A stretch of DNA of 64,000 nt from NCBI GenBank assembly GCA_942493265.1, contig OW818688.1, forward strand, positions 372,001 through 436,000. The letters run 5' to 3'. The translations under genes and the position numbers were made by a program. Below are positions 36,800 through 44,833 of the stretch, piece after piece; within the stretch, counting starts at the first letter, position 1; each line of letters starts with the position of its first letter. The notes beneath the pieces are model-generated. The model had not been told where the DNA came from. It saw only the letters and a program-made list of their open reading frames with translations, and searched no databases. The stretch is from UBA12481 sp942493265. Its GTDB lineage: Bacteria > Bacteroidota > Bacteroidia > Bacteroidales > UBA12481.

Positions 36800-38651
36800 T
36801 TAAATATGCTTTTTAAAACTGGTAATATTCTTTTTAAACTGCTTTTTATATTCATATTGATAATCATCCACGAGCAATTTCACCAGATGAACACCCAGGC
36901 CGCCAATCTCCCGGTCGTCGAGTCCGAGTGAAGTATCGGGGTCCGACCGGTCGAACGGATTATAAGGCATCCCATCGTCCATGATGGTAATGATTAACCG
37001 TTCCTTATAGAATTTGATTTTAATTTCAATTTCATGCTCCAGATCATCAGAATAGGCATAAGAAATGGTATTCGTGAGCAATTCATCAAAAACGATATTG
37101 ATTTTCTGCACAACCTCCTCTTTGATCGAATACTTTGTTGCAAAATCCTCGAATTTTTGAATCAGCACCATAATATTCTCCACCTTATTGGTGATGCTGG
37201 TAAACAGATAATCGACCACTGAATCAGCAGATTGCTCCTTGAAATGAACCGACAGCACCGTGATATCATCGGCATGCTCAGCACCGTTCTCGTACTTGCA
37301 CACATCGCTTACCACCTCATTCCCAAGCTCCTGACAATCAGTGAACCGGTGCTCGTTCAACAGGTTGATCAGCCGGTTTTCGGAATACAGGTTCCCGGCA
37401 TGATCCTGAGCCTCGGTTACCCCATCCGTATAAGCAAAAACGGAATCGCCGCGGTTGAGCTGCAAAACAGTTTCCTTATACTCCACCCCTTCCATGGCAC
37501 CGATCACCAGTCCGTGCAGCTCCGATGAATTTGCGCACTTCACCCCCATCCTTTCTGAGAACAAACGAAGGATTATGCCCGGCATTGGAATACACCAGAT
37601 AGCCCGTGGTGGTATTCAGAATGGCCATAAAAACCGTGATAAACATTGAATTTTCGTTATCCCTGCTGATTTCGTTATTCACGGTGGTCAGAATTTTAGC
37701 TGTTGACCGCTCATTGCTGGCGCCGGCCTTCAGCAAAGCTTTAGTAACCGCCATAAACAAGGCGGCGGGCACGCCCTTTCCTGAAACATCGCCCACCACG
37801 AAACAGAAGTCCTCATCGTCGATAAAAAAGAAATCATAAAAGTCTCCACCCACTTCACGTGCCGGGATCAGTTTGGCATACACATCGATATCCTCCCGTT
37901 CGGGGAAAGCCGGGAATTTCAGGGGCAGCATGCTCATCTGGATATCCCGGGCCACATTGAGCTCATCCTCCATCCGTTCATGGTCCTTTTTGATCACCTG
38001 CTCCAGCCGTTTCCGCTCGGTGATATCGTGCTTAATGGCAACAAACTGCGAGATTTTGCCCTGACTGTCGCGCACCGGGGTGATAGTCATTTCCTCGGTA
38101 TAAAGAGATCCGTTCTTCCGCCTGTTCACTACCTCATCATGCCACACTTCACCGGCGAGGATTTGGGCCCACATATTTTTAAAGAATTCCGGACTCTGCA
38201 TGCCGGAATTCAGCATTTTAAGTTTATTTCCCACAATATCGCCGAACTCATATCCGGTTAACCGGGTAAATGCCGGATTCACCCATTTTACCACGCCATT
38301 GATATCAGTAATAATGATACCGTTAGCGGCAGATTTCATTGCCGCCGACTGCGTTTTAAGCTGCTCATTGGCTCTCGCCAGGCTGTCGGCCGGACGGCTG
38401 AAAAACCTCATGATGACTACGCAAAGTGCGACCACGGCCATCAGGAGAAGAACGATGGAGAGATTAAATCCCCGCAATAATACCTGAACCCTGGCAATCA
38501 GCTCAGCAGGCGATACCTGTTCATCCGCACGAACCAGCGCATGCCCCGAAACGACACTCAGCAATCCGGTCACCAAAGCCACCGCCACTCCCACCAACAG
38601 CAGTGAAAGCATCACTTTCGACATTACAGACAATCTATTCAGCATGTTCAA
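36800..38651 (-). pseudogene. PAS-PP2C(SpoIIE)-HATPase regulator, frameshifted
   Basis: Two overlapping minus-strand frames make up one protein of about 617 residues. Frame 1 (from 38651) encodes two membrane helices, a PAS domain ('GIIITDINGVVKWVNPAFTR', 'HDITERKRLE') and the first part of a PP2C domain ('AREVGGDFYDF', 'VVGDVSGKGVPAALFM', 'YLVYSNAGHNPSF'). It then runs to a stop at 37476. Frame 2 continues without a gap at 'SSELHGLVIGAMEGVEY', with 'GDSVFAYTDGVTEA' (PP2C acidic site) and a HATPase_c serine-kinase domain ('VFDELLTNTISYAYSDD', 'TIMDDGMPYNPF'). The switch is near 37520-37545 and fits one extra base. It is either a real mutation or a sequence error. Intact, it would be both phosphatase and kinase for the STAS partner. 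Confidence 0.88.
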
Positions 38652-38969
38652 TTAACAGGATTATGACGTCCTGATTATTAGAACAATGCGGGGTGATAAA
38701 ATGTTCAGCGGGGGGATTAAGTGTGTCCCATATCAGTTGCCCCGGCTTTCAAGCCGGGGTTCAGTGAGATCCATAATGAGAACTCTCCCAGCCGGCCTTA
38801 AGGCCGGTTGGGCTAAAAAGAGGACTACTTTTAGAGTGTCATGCCGATAGATCAGGACCCTAGAAACACAATTACTTTTCCGGGAACTTATATTTGACCA
38901 CTTGAAATTTATCTTCCCGAAAAACTATTGCAATAACATCAATATTGTTCTGAGAATCGCAAAGGGAAC
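38652..38969. other. Intergenic region with two palindromic repeats
   Basis: No gene is seen. Two GC-rich hairpins occur: 38740-38759 (CCCCGGCTT..AAGCCGGGG) and 38787-38812 (CCAGCCGGCC..GGCCGGTTGG). They belong to the CCGGCCTxAAGGCCGG type, also found at 58985-59004. Confidence 0.7.
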
Positions 38970-39935
38970 TTAATGATATGAGACAAATTTTAAACCTTTG
39001 GTATATTGCCCATAAGCCAATGAATCCAAAGTCTTTTGTTCAAATTTTAAACCGACCAGCGAATCCTTCGAGTACCCGCCAAATAACCCATACCCATTGA
39101 CTATGTTACTATTAGGGGTTTCAAAAAACTTCCCTTCCTGATTAAAAAGTGTATTGTAAAATACCAAATCCTGTGATGATGAATAGGATAGGATATCCAA
39201 ACTATTAAATATTCGAAAGTCAACATTCTCGTCAACATTAATAGCATTTTTAATAAACATATACAATTTAGCGGGAGTCAAAACCATCTCGCCTGTTTCT
39301 TCAAACCAAAACTTTTCAATTCTTTTCTCAATTTGTCTATCATCGCGGACTTCAATATAATTAAAGCGAATTCTAATACCCAAGTGATCAATGCCACAAC
39401 AACCAATTTTTGTAATATCTTCATTGTAAACGGATATTGTTTTAGATTTTGGACTTGGCAAACATATTCTAGTTCTGTCCTTCAAATAGTATCGATAAAT
39501 CGCGGTTGAGATAATGGTGGTTTTTGAGTCATAAATCCAAGCTTTTAGCCGGAAACGTAAAAAAGAATCTTTTTGAGGAAATTTGTCAGTCGAGAGGTAA
39601 TACCAGCTTTTGGCAGAACTAAAAACCCCATCAGACGTAGAATTGAAATACACTTTCCGAAAAAGAAGGGAATCAACAACATTTAAATTTATATCAAGGC
39701 ATTGGATAATCATTCTTACCGAATCGTACAATAGGTTAACTGTATCCTTTGCCAAATCATAAGCATCTTGATGACCAATGAAGGATTTGGTAAGTCTGAT
39801 AGTATGAATGGAATCGTCGGTGTCAATCAGGCCAAAAACAATCGGAACAGCAGCAAAATCCGGATCATGAGGATCAAATTCAACCCTACAACTGCCAAAA
39901 AATAAAAGAATCATTATAATTCTTACCCATCTCAT
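38970..39935 (-). CDS. DUF4249-like lipoprotein (paralogue of 50031-51059)
   Basis: This is a 321-residue SPII lipoprotein. ATG 39935 gives 'MRWVRIIMILLFFGSC'; the longer frame from 40016 adds 27 residues that spoil the signal peptide. The C-terminal block 'NIVNGYGLFGGYSKDS' and 'LDSLAYGQYTKGLKF' closely parallels 'NISNAFGVFSLNR' and 'LDSLCFGRITKKLKF' at the end of the lipoprotein at 50031-51059, so the two are paralogues bracketing the island. DUF4249-like proteins usually accompany a TonB receptor, but none is adjacent here. Function unknown. Confidence 0.75.
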   Translation of the reverse strand: MRWVRIIMILLFFGSCRVEFDPHDPDFAAVPIVFGLIDTDDSIHTIRLTKSFIGHQDAYDLAKDTVNLLYDSVRMIIQCLDINLNVVDSLLFRKVYFNSTSDGVFSSAKSWYYLSTDKFPQKDSFLRFRLKAWIYDSKTTIISTAIYRYYLKDRTRICLPSPKSKTISVYNEDITKIGCCGIDHLGIRIRFNYIEVRDDRQIEKRIEKFWFEETGEMVLTPAKLYMFIKNAINVDENVDFRIFNSLDILSYSSSQDLVFYNTLFNQEGKFFETPNSNIVNGYGLFGGYSKDSLVGLKFEQKTLDSLAYGQYTKGLKFVSYH

Positions 39936-40249
39936 ACCAGCAAAGATATAAAAGTCGGGATTATTACGGAAATTATTACTTTTCTTTTCATTGAACAAAG
40001 GATTAAAAAAAATCAATTACTAAAACTTAAAATAAAACTTACAGAATCAATATTATAAAATAAAAATTTGTCAAGCGAGAATAAACCAGGTTGCAGCCAG
40101 ATAAGCGTTCCTTGACATTAAGACTATCGGCATATCCAGCTAATAAAAATAAAACGATTAGGTGCCATTGTAAGGGTTGAGTTAGAAGTCGACTATAAAT
40201 TAAGATATTTCTGTTTCTACCTGTTAATAAGCGATAATCCAGCCTTGAT
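39936..40249. other. Intergenic stretch without a supported gene
   Basis: This is AT-rich sequence upstream of the DUF4249-like lipoprotein. A short minus-strand frame (40039-40317) runs through it, but it shares its start region with the 3' end of the XRE gene and shows no domain or signal. Confidence 0.5.
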
Positions 40250-40288
40250 GATTTCAAAGATGGCGTTTTCAAAACGACTTCACCGGCC
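40250..40288. repeat. 39-nt dispersed repeat, copy A
   Basis: This is identical to 44752-44790 in the same orientation. On the minus strand it overlaps the last codons and stop of the XRE gene (ends 40280). It contains the small palindrome CGTTTTCAAAACG. Confidence 0.9.
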
Positions 40289-40525
40289 ACGATAAGTGGG
40301 TGATTTACGGTTTTCAACTCTTTTCAATAGATCCGATACCCCAATATCCAAATACCTGCATAACTCCAGGAGTGTACCAACCGTTATGGACTGCCTGCCC
40401 ATCTCAATCCTGCCAACATGAATATGCAATTCCTCTAACACATCCATTTGGGATTTCCCGGCCTCAGTCCTGGCAATCTGAATTTGCCGGGCTAATTCTT
40501 TTAGAAATACTTCCTTTTGTCTCAT
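40280..40525 (-). CDS. XRE-family HTH transcriptional regulator 1
   Basis: This is an 81-residue single HTH_3/Cro-C1 domain ('IQIARTEAGKSQMDVLEE' to 'GRIEMGRQSITVGTLLEL', then 'YLDIGVSDLL'). It is paralogous to the regulator at 47826-48080; both begin with F-L-K-E-L-A-x-Q-I-x-I-A-R. Two inverted repeats lie immediately upstream, which suggests autoregulation. It is probably the regulator of the surrounding island. Confidence 0.88.
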   Translation of the reverse strand: MRQKEVFLKELARQIQIARTEAGKSQMDVLEELHIHVGRIEMGRQSITVGTLLELCRYLDIGVSDLLKRVENRKSPTYRGR

Positions 40526-40529
40526 ACCT

Positions 40530-40579
40530 AATGTTTATTAAAACATTTGGGGGCATGTTTCATTCAAACATGATTCCCC
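40530..40579. promoter_or_regulatory. Candidate XRE operator: two inverted repeats
   Basis: AATGTT-N6-AACATT (40530-40547) is followed by CATGTTT-N5-AAACATG (40554-40572), which is embedded in a GGGG..CCCC frame (40549-40579). Both lie 5-54 bp upstream of the XRE start. The AAACAT half-site recurs upstream of the second XRE gene (47796-47809). Confidence 0.5.
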
Positions 40580-40719
40580 TTTATGACCATTGATAGGTCA
40601 GCGCTGAAATTTATTACCGGTACTGTGAAAAATATTTCACAACTCATTGATTTTATGCACAATAATTTTTGCGAAGCCAGTTTTTTACTGTGTCGAAGAT
40701 TTGTTTAAATTTGACGTTG

Positions 40720-41334
40720 ATGAAACTACCGTCGCAAAAAAGACTTACTGCAAACGAAAAGCTAAAACTGCTACGTTCAAAGGATGAAAAAATTGCTGGT
40801 CAATTGCTTCATGCCGTTGAAAGGTACTTGAGGAACCACCTAAGGCTTCAGCACCCCGACTTCGCCAATATTGCCAATTTACTTGCATCAAAAACTGTTT
40901 GCATTATTATTGAGATGGGATCTGAACCTGTTTTGAACTGTGAACTTAAGACATTCGCGATTTCCATTGCCAAAAACCAATGGATCAACCTGAAAGATAA
41001 AAAGCGGGAAATCTTAGAACCAAATAGTTACTTTAATGATTTTGAATCGGCCGATGATGTTTTTCTGGAGGTTGAGAAATCTGAGCGCAAGCTGTTTGTC
41101 AACAGATGTATGAAAAAACTCACCACCAAATGCAACCGGCTGTTAACTTTATATTGCCGTGACCTTAAATCCGGGGAAGCTTACCTGGAAATGGGTTATT
41201 CGACAAAGGCGGTATACCAGGTTAAAAAAAAGGAATGTTTAAATCGATTAAAAGTAATTATGGAAAATTTACCTGAGTATTCAGAATTATTTGAGAAAAA
41301 TTTGGAGGCAAAAAAGGATGGATGCAAAAAATGA
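40720..41334 (+). CDS. Sigma-70-like (ECF-type) protein
   Basis: At 204 residues from ATG 40720 ('MKLPSQKRLTANEK'), the length fits an ECF sigma factor. The C-terminal part 'LLTLYCRDLKSGEAYLEMGY' followed by 'STKAVYQVKKKECLNRLK' has the look of a sigma region 4 helix-turn-helix. The N-terminal half ('LLHAVERYLRNHLRLQHPDF') could be region 2. Similarity is recognisable but not strong. The next gene overlaps by 17 bp and encodes a single-pass membrane protein, an arrangement like sigma/anti-sigma pairs. Confidence 0.6.
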   Translation: MKLPSQKRLTANEKLKLLRSKDEKIAGQLLHAVERYLRNHLRLQHPDFANIANLLASKTVCIIIEMGSEPVLNCELKTFAISIAKNQWINLKDKKREILEPNSYFNDFESADDVFLEVEKSERKLFVNRCMKKLTTKCNRLLTLYCRDLKSGEAYLEMGYSTKAVYQVKKKECLNRLKVIMENLPEYSELFEKNLEAKKDGCKK

Positions 41335-41974
41335 AGAAAATCTGATCAGGGACCTTGTCGAGATTAGCCGGAAGAAGGAAGAAATTGAGAAAACCCTGGT
41401 ATTTGTCCGGAATGCACATAAGAAATATATCCTTCGACACCGACGTAACAGAATTCGGTTGCTGGCAATAGCATTACCCGGTGCAGCAGCAATTCTTCTA
41501 CTTTCCCTTGTGTTATTTCCCTCCTTTCTGGCTCTCGATGGTTCATCAAAATACCATGAATTTTATAAAAGGTTTGATTCGCAGGGGCTGACTCGTGATA
41601 CCGGAACCAGGAATGCGCTAAACGAAGCATTTTCCTTTTACGAGCAGGGACAATTATTGGCCGCGGTATCAATTACTGACTCTTTAATGCTCCATCAACC
41701 TGAACATTCCAAACTCGTTTTTCTCAGGGCGTTGATTGAAATCGAACGGGATCAACCTGATCAGGCGATCAAAATGTTTTATCGGGTACTCCCTTTAGGA
41801 GGCGCTTATGAAGGTTATTCCAGATGGTACATCGCACTGATTTACCTCAGGCAGAACAATTTTAGTGCATGCCGTGAGCAATTGGTTGCCTTGAAAAAGA
41901 TGGACGATAATCCGAATAAAAAGGAAGTGAACTCACTTTACCGGCTCATTCGTTTTAGAAAAAACCTGCGGTAG
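41318..41974 (+). CDS. Single-pass membrane protein with TPR-like C-terminal domain
   Basis: This is a 218-residue protein from ATG 41318 ('MDAKNEENLIRDLVEI'), overlapping the sigma-like gene by 17 bp. A charged helical N-terminal region (about 1-45) precedes one transmembrane helix (about 47-70, 'LLAIALPGAAAILLLSLVLF'). The C-terminal ~140 residues contain helical hairpins reminiscent of TPRs ('QPEHSKLVFLRALIEIERDQ', 'GYSRWYIALIYLRQNN'). With the cytosolic N terminus next to a sigma-like gene it could be an anti-sigma or sensor protein; this is inference. No named family recognised. Confidence 0.65.
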   Translation: MDAKNEENLIRDLVEISRKKEEIEKTLVFVRNAHKKYILRHRRNRIRLLAIALPGAAAILLLSLVLFPSFLALDGSSKYHEFYKRFDSQGLTRDTGTRNALNEAFSFYEQGQLLAAVSITDSLMLHQPEHSKLVFLRALIEIERDQPDQAIKMFYRVLPLGGAYEGYSRWYIALIYLRQNNFSACREQLVALKKMDDNPNKKEVNSLYRLIRFRKNLR

Positions 41975-42173
41975 CCGGCCAATAGTTGTTTCAGAGACCA
42001 GACGCCCGATGATTCAATTCCGGCACAACAGTGTTGTATACCGGATGCAACCTCGCTAAGATCGCCAGTATCCGAGAATATCCTGCTGAAGCGTTCATCA
42101 GCAAGCACAATATCTGTTGATACGCCGAAATTGAATCATAAACGGGCAAATAGTCATATTAAGAGCGCACAGG

Positions 42174-42659
42174 TCAATGTCCACTCAATTTTAAATCCGA
42201 CGGATAAATGGTAAACATCATCCATCCGTTGCCGTATTCATCAAAAAGCCAGGTCCTCCAGGATTGGGTGTTGAAAAAGCTATTCTCGGTGCAGGGACCA
42301 GAGAACACAGGTAGCGACCATAATGCTTTCAACGTATCGTTTCGAAATACCAGAACGGTATCCCACTCACATAAATTGATCCACGCCTGAACCGGTTCCG
42401 TTCCTTCCGGAATCTCATATCCTTGTGTATGATTATCTTTGTAGTACCACAGCGTGTCATTCGGAAGCAATGTGTAGGTATGAAAACTATCCAAAGGGCT
42501 GATATCTGTAATCTTTGCACTTAGTACTATTTTGAGGGTATCGCCGGTGGCATTATTGATGATCCCTGCATAGGCATAATCGTATTTCTTCGAAAAACAA
42601 CCAGACAGAACTAACAAACAGAAACTGAAAGTAACGATCTTATTGAAAATAGTGTCCAT
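42174..42659 (-). CDS. Uncharacterised lipoprotein
   Basis: This is a 161-residue SPII lipoprotein ('FCLLVLSGCFSKKYDYAYA'). It is beta-rich with many aromatic residues and an NNATGDTL-like strand motif. Its start overlaps the end of the HELGH metalloprotease gene by 20 bp, so the two are co-transcribed and perhaps functionally linked. Not recognised. The 199 bp between it and the convergent upstream gene holds nothing I can name. Confidence 0.7.
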   Translation of the reverse strand: MDTIFNKIVTFSFCLLVLSGCFSKKYDYAYAGIINNATGDTLKIVLSAKITDISPLDSFHTYTLLPNDTLWYYKDNHTQGYEIPEGTEPVQAWINLCEWDTVLVFRNDTLKALWSLPVFSGPCTENSFFNTQSWRTWLFDEYGNGWMMFTIYPSDLKLSGH

Positions 42660-44295
42660 AATGTGAATTTATTTGGTTGGTTTTCAAAGGAAATTTACTA
42701 ATAAGTTCGTTGCGCAATGCGGGGATTGAATGTACCCCGGAGGTTAGGCAACTAAATATTTCTGCGTCTGTGAAGCCCGCTAAATCATGCAGATCCATCA
42801 AGAATCCAGGCTTATACCAATTATAGTGTTTTTGCTCTTCGGTAAAGGTCCCACCAAACTTATGCAGTCCGAGATCATATCCGAAGAAGTTGCCCCACAT
42901 TTCACCCACGCCGCAGTAACCAGCCAATGTTTCACTACCATCACCATAACCCCCATTCGCAATAATATGAAGCACATAGTTCTGCCAAAAAGTATCGCCA
43001 ACCTGTTGGTAATGGCTGGTGTGCCCAAGTTCATGGAAAACGGTCTCATAAACACCCTGACGGGAAGTGTACCCATCATTAAGTAGGATAAAAACATCGG
43101 GCATAATTAAAGAAAGGGCAATCGTCCAAACTTGATAACCTACCGTTGCATAAGTGGCAGCCAAAAAGTTCATCAAATAGTTGGTATTTAATGAAATATG
43201 ATGTGTCATAGGAGCGCTACCCCCCCAACCTCCGCCAACTCGCATATTCCAGATTCGTAAATCGGATGGTGGTCCTGGTATCTGCAAGTCTGAACAATAA
43301 TCATAATAGTCACAAGCTGCATTATTGATCATCGACCAAAGCCAGGCTACAGAATTTGTCCCAATAGTTACACTATATCCTGTAGTTGGTTGCTGATGCA
43401 TTTCATACATGGCAGGGGCGAAAAATGCAAAATTGCCCCAAATCGTAAAGTCGTTGCTATTGGTATAAACAAGACTGTAATGTGCCATATCGTTAAGAAA
43501 ACTTTTGTCAACAGTATAAGAGCCATTAGTGTCAGTCCAACCAATGCCAATCTTGACAAAAGTGTTAGCACGAACTTTCACTTTTGCTATTCCATCCGAG
43601 AGATATTGTGCGGTTGAATGCCAAACGCTCATAGTACCCGTTGGCGTTTTTAATGCCGAAGATGCGGAACCGCCTGAATTAATTATTGTTTGAATGGTTG
43701 TAACTTGGTTTTCATTGCCGGTTACACAATATGCGGTAAATTCCAAGTCGGCCAGCGACTGAGCGGCATTGGCACTTTTTAAGCTGGCATTGTGGTCAGG
43801 AATAAAACATTCCGCCAAAATCTGGCAATTGATCTGAGGGATAGGTTGGCCGATTGGTACAGTGGTATATAACCAAGTTGGTTGATCCTCTGGTATATCC
43901 GGGTCATGATAATAACTACCGGATTCTAAAATTTCATAGTCAAGCGGATAGCTGTACAGCTCCAATGCCGGATCATTTAAAAGCAGGTCATTCTCCAGGC
44001 TATCCTGAGGTAAGAACCTTACGTAAAGGTGACTCGCGGTGATGCTATCCAGATTAATCATACTGGATTTTAAGCGCCCATCTTCTTTAAGCTTCTCATA
44101 GGCTTTCTTCATATTCTTCACAGAATAAGGATTTTCTAGTTTCTTTCCAAGTTTTATTTTGCCTTCGTGTTGGGTTCCTTTAAGAACATGATCCGTCGCA
44201 CTTTCTGATTTGGGTAACGTATCGTCCTTATTACAACCTGAAGTGGCTAATAAAATAGTCAATGTTCCAATTATCAAAAAACATATTTTTCTCAT
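42640..44295 (-). CDS. Putative HExxH zinc metalloprotease lipoprotein
   Basis: This is a 551-residue SPII lipoprotein ('ILLATSGCNKDD'). A zinc-protease motif 'VFHELGHTSHYQQVG' gives H421, E422 and H425. An acidic residue in 'GVGEMWGNFFGYDLG' about 45 residues later may be the third ligand, as in gluzincins. The N-terminal ~200 residues include a helical pro-like segment ('NPYSVKNMKKAYEKLKEDGR') and a middle beta domain. I do not know the family. It lies between the sigma-like/TPR genes and the CHAT protease on the island, so the island encodes two putative extracytoplasmic proteases. Confidence 0.7.
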   Translation of the reverse strand: MRKICFLIIGTLTILLATSGCNKDDTLPKSESATDHVLKGTQHEGKIKLGKKLENPYSVKNMKKAYEKLKEDGRLKSSMINLDSITASHLYVRFLPQDSLENDLLLNDPALELYSYPLDYEILESGSYYHDPDIPEDQPTWLYTTVPIGQPIPQINCQILAECFIPDHNASLKSANAAQSLADLEFTAYCVTGNENQVTTIQTIINSGGSASSALKTPTGTMSVWHSTAQYLSDGIAKVKVRANTFVKIGIGWTDTNGSYTVDKSFLNDMAHYSLVYTNSNDFTIWGNFAFFAPAMYEMHQQPTTGYSVTIGTNSVAWLWSMINNAACDYYDYCSDLQIPGPPSDLRIWNMRVGGGWGGSAPMTHHISLNTNYLMNFLAATYATVGYQVWTIALSLIMPDVFILLNDGYTSRQGVYETVFHELGHTSHYQQVGDTFWQNYVLHIIANGGYGDGSETLAGYCGVGEMWGNFFGYDLGLHKFGGTFTEEQKHYNWYKPGFLMDLHDLAGFTDAEIFSCLTSGVHSIPALRNELISKFPLKTNQINSHYGHYFQ

Positions 44296-44833
44296 TCTTC
44301 TTGTTTTTATCTGTAAGGTGAATTGTGATTATAGTGTTACTGATGAATATTGTTTCGGGCTGACGGAGCCCGTTTCCCAGTTTCATAATCCAACGAACTG
44401 TCAGCATAATGCATCAGTAACCAATTTCGGGAATTGAAAATTTTTAAGGCTGGAGGGATATTTACCCAAGTATCCTGTCCAGCCTAACAGTATTAACCGG
44501 TTAGGCGCCATTTGTGATATTTTTTAAGAAGGTTCTTGACAGCATTTATTTTTGTGTTTAAAAATACGATATCCTTTCAGGACTAGCGATTACTCAATTG
44601 TTACCATATCAGTGATAAACTTCTCTAAAGGTATTTGGAAATTTTTTACTGTACAATTACATATTTGTAATTAAAAATTAGCCAACCCCTTTTCCTTTCT
44701 GATCTGTTTGCCACTCATATTAGGATAGATACGCAATTATTCAACCTGGAGGATTTCAAAGATGGCGTTTTCAAAACGACTTCACCGGCCTCGATTTTGC
44801 GGTGGATTATTATTGCCGGGTAAAATTTTCTTA
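44296..44833. other. 538-bp intergenic region with small palindromes
   Basis: No credible gene was found. It contains a hairpin at 44356-44372 (CGGGCTGACGGAGCCCG then TTT on the plus strand), nested inside a 10-bp perfect inverted repeat (GTTACTGATG at 44336, CATCAGTAAC at 44409). The 39-nt dispersed repeat (44752-44790) is also here. The rest is AT-rich and featureless. Confidence 0.6.
44752..44790. repeat. 39-nt dispersed repeat, copy B
   Basis: Identical to 40250-40288. It lies 44 bp beyond the 3' end of the minus-strand CHAT gene; copy A lies at the 3' end of the minus-strand XRE gene. Confidence 0.9.

Noticed and set aside
40039..40317. 92-codon minus-strand frame between the DUF4249-like and XRE genes
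   Set aside because: It starts inside the XRE gene, passes through the 39-nt repeat and has no signal or domain. The similar frame at 44715-44984 is explained by the same repeat.
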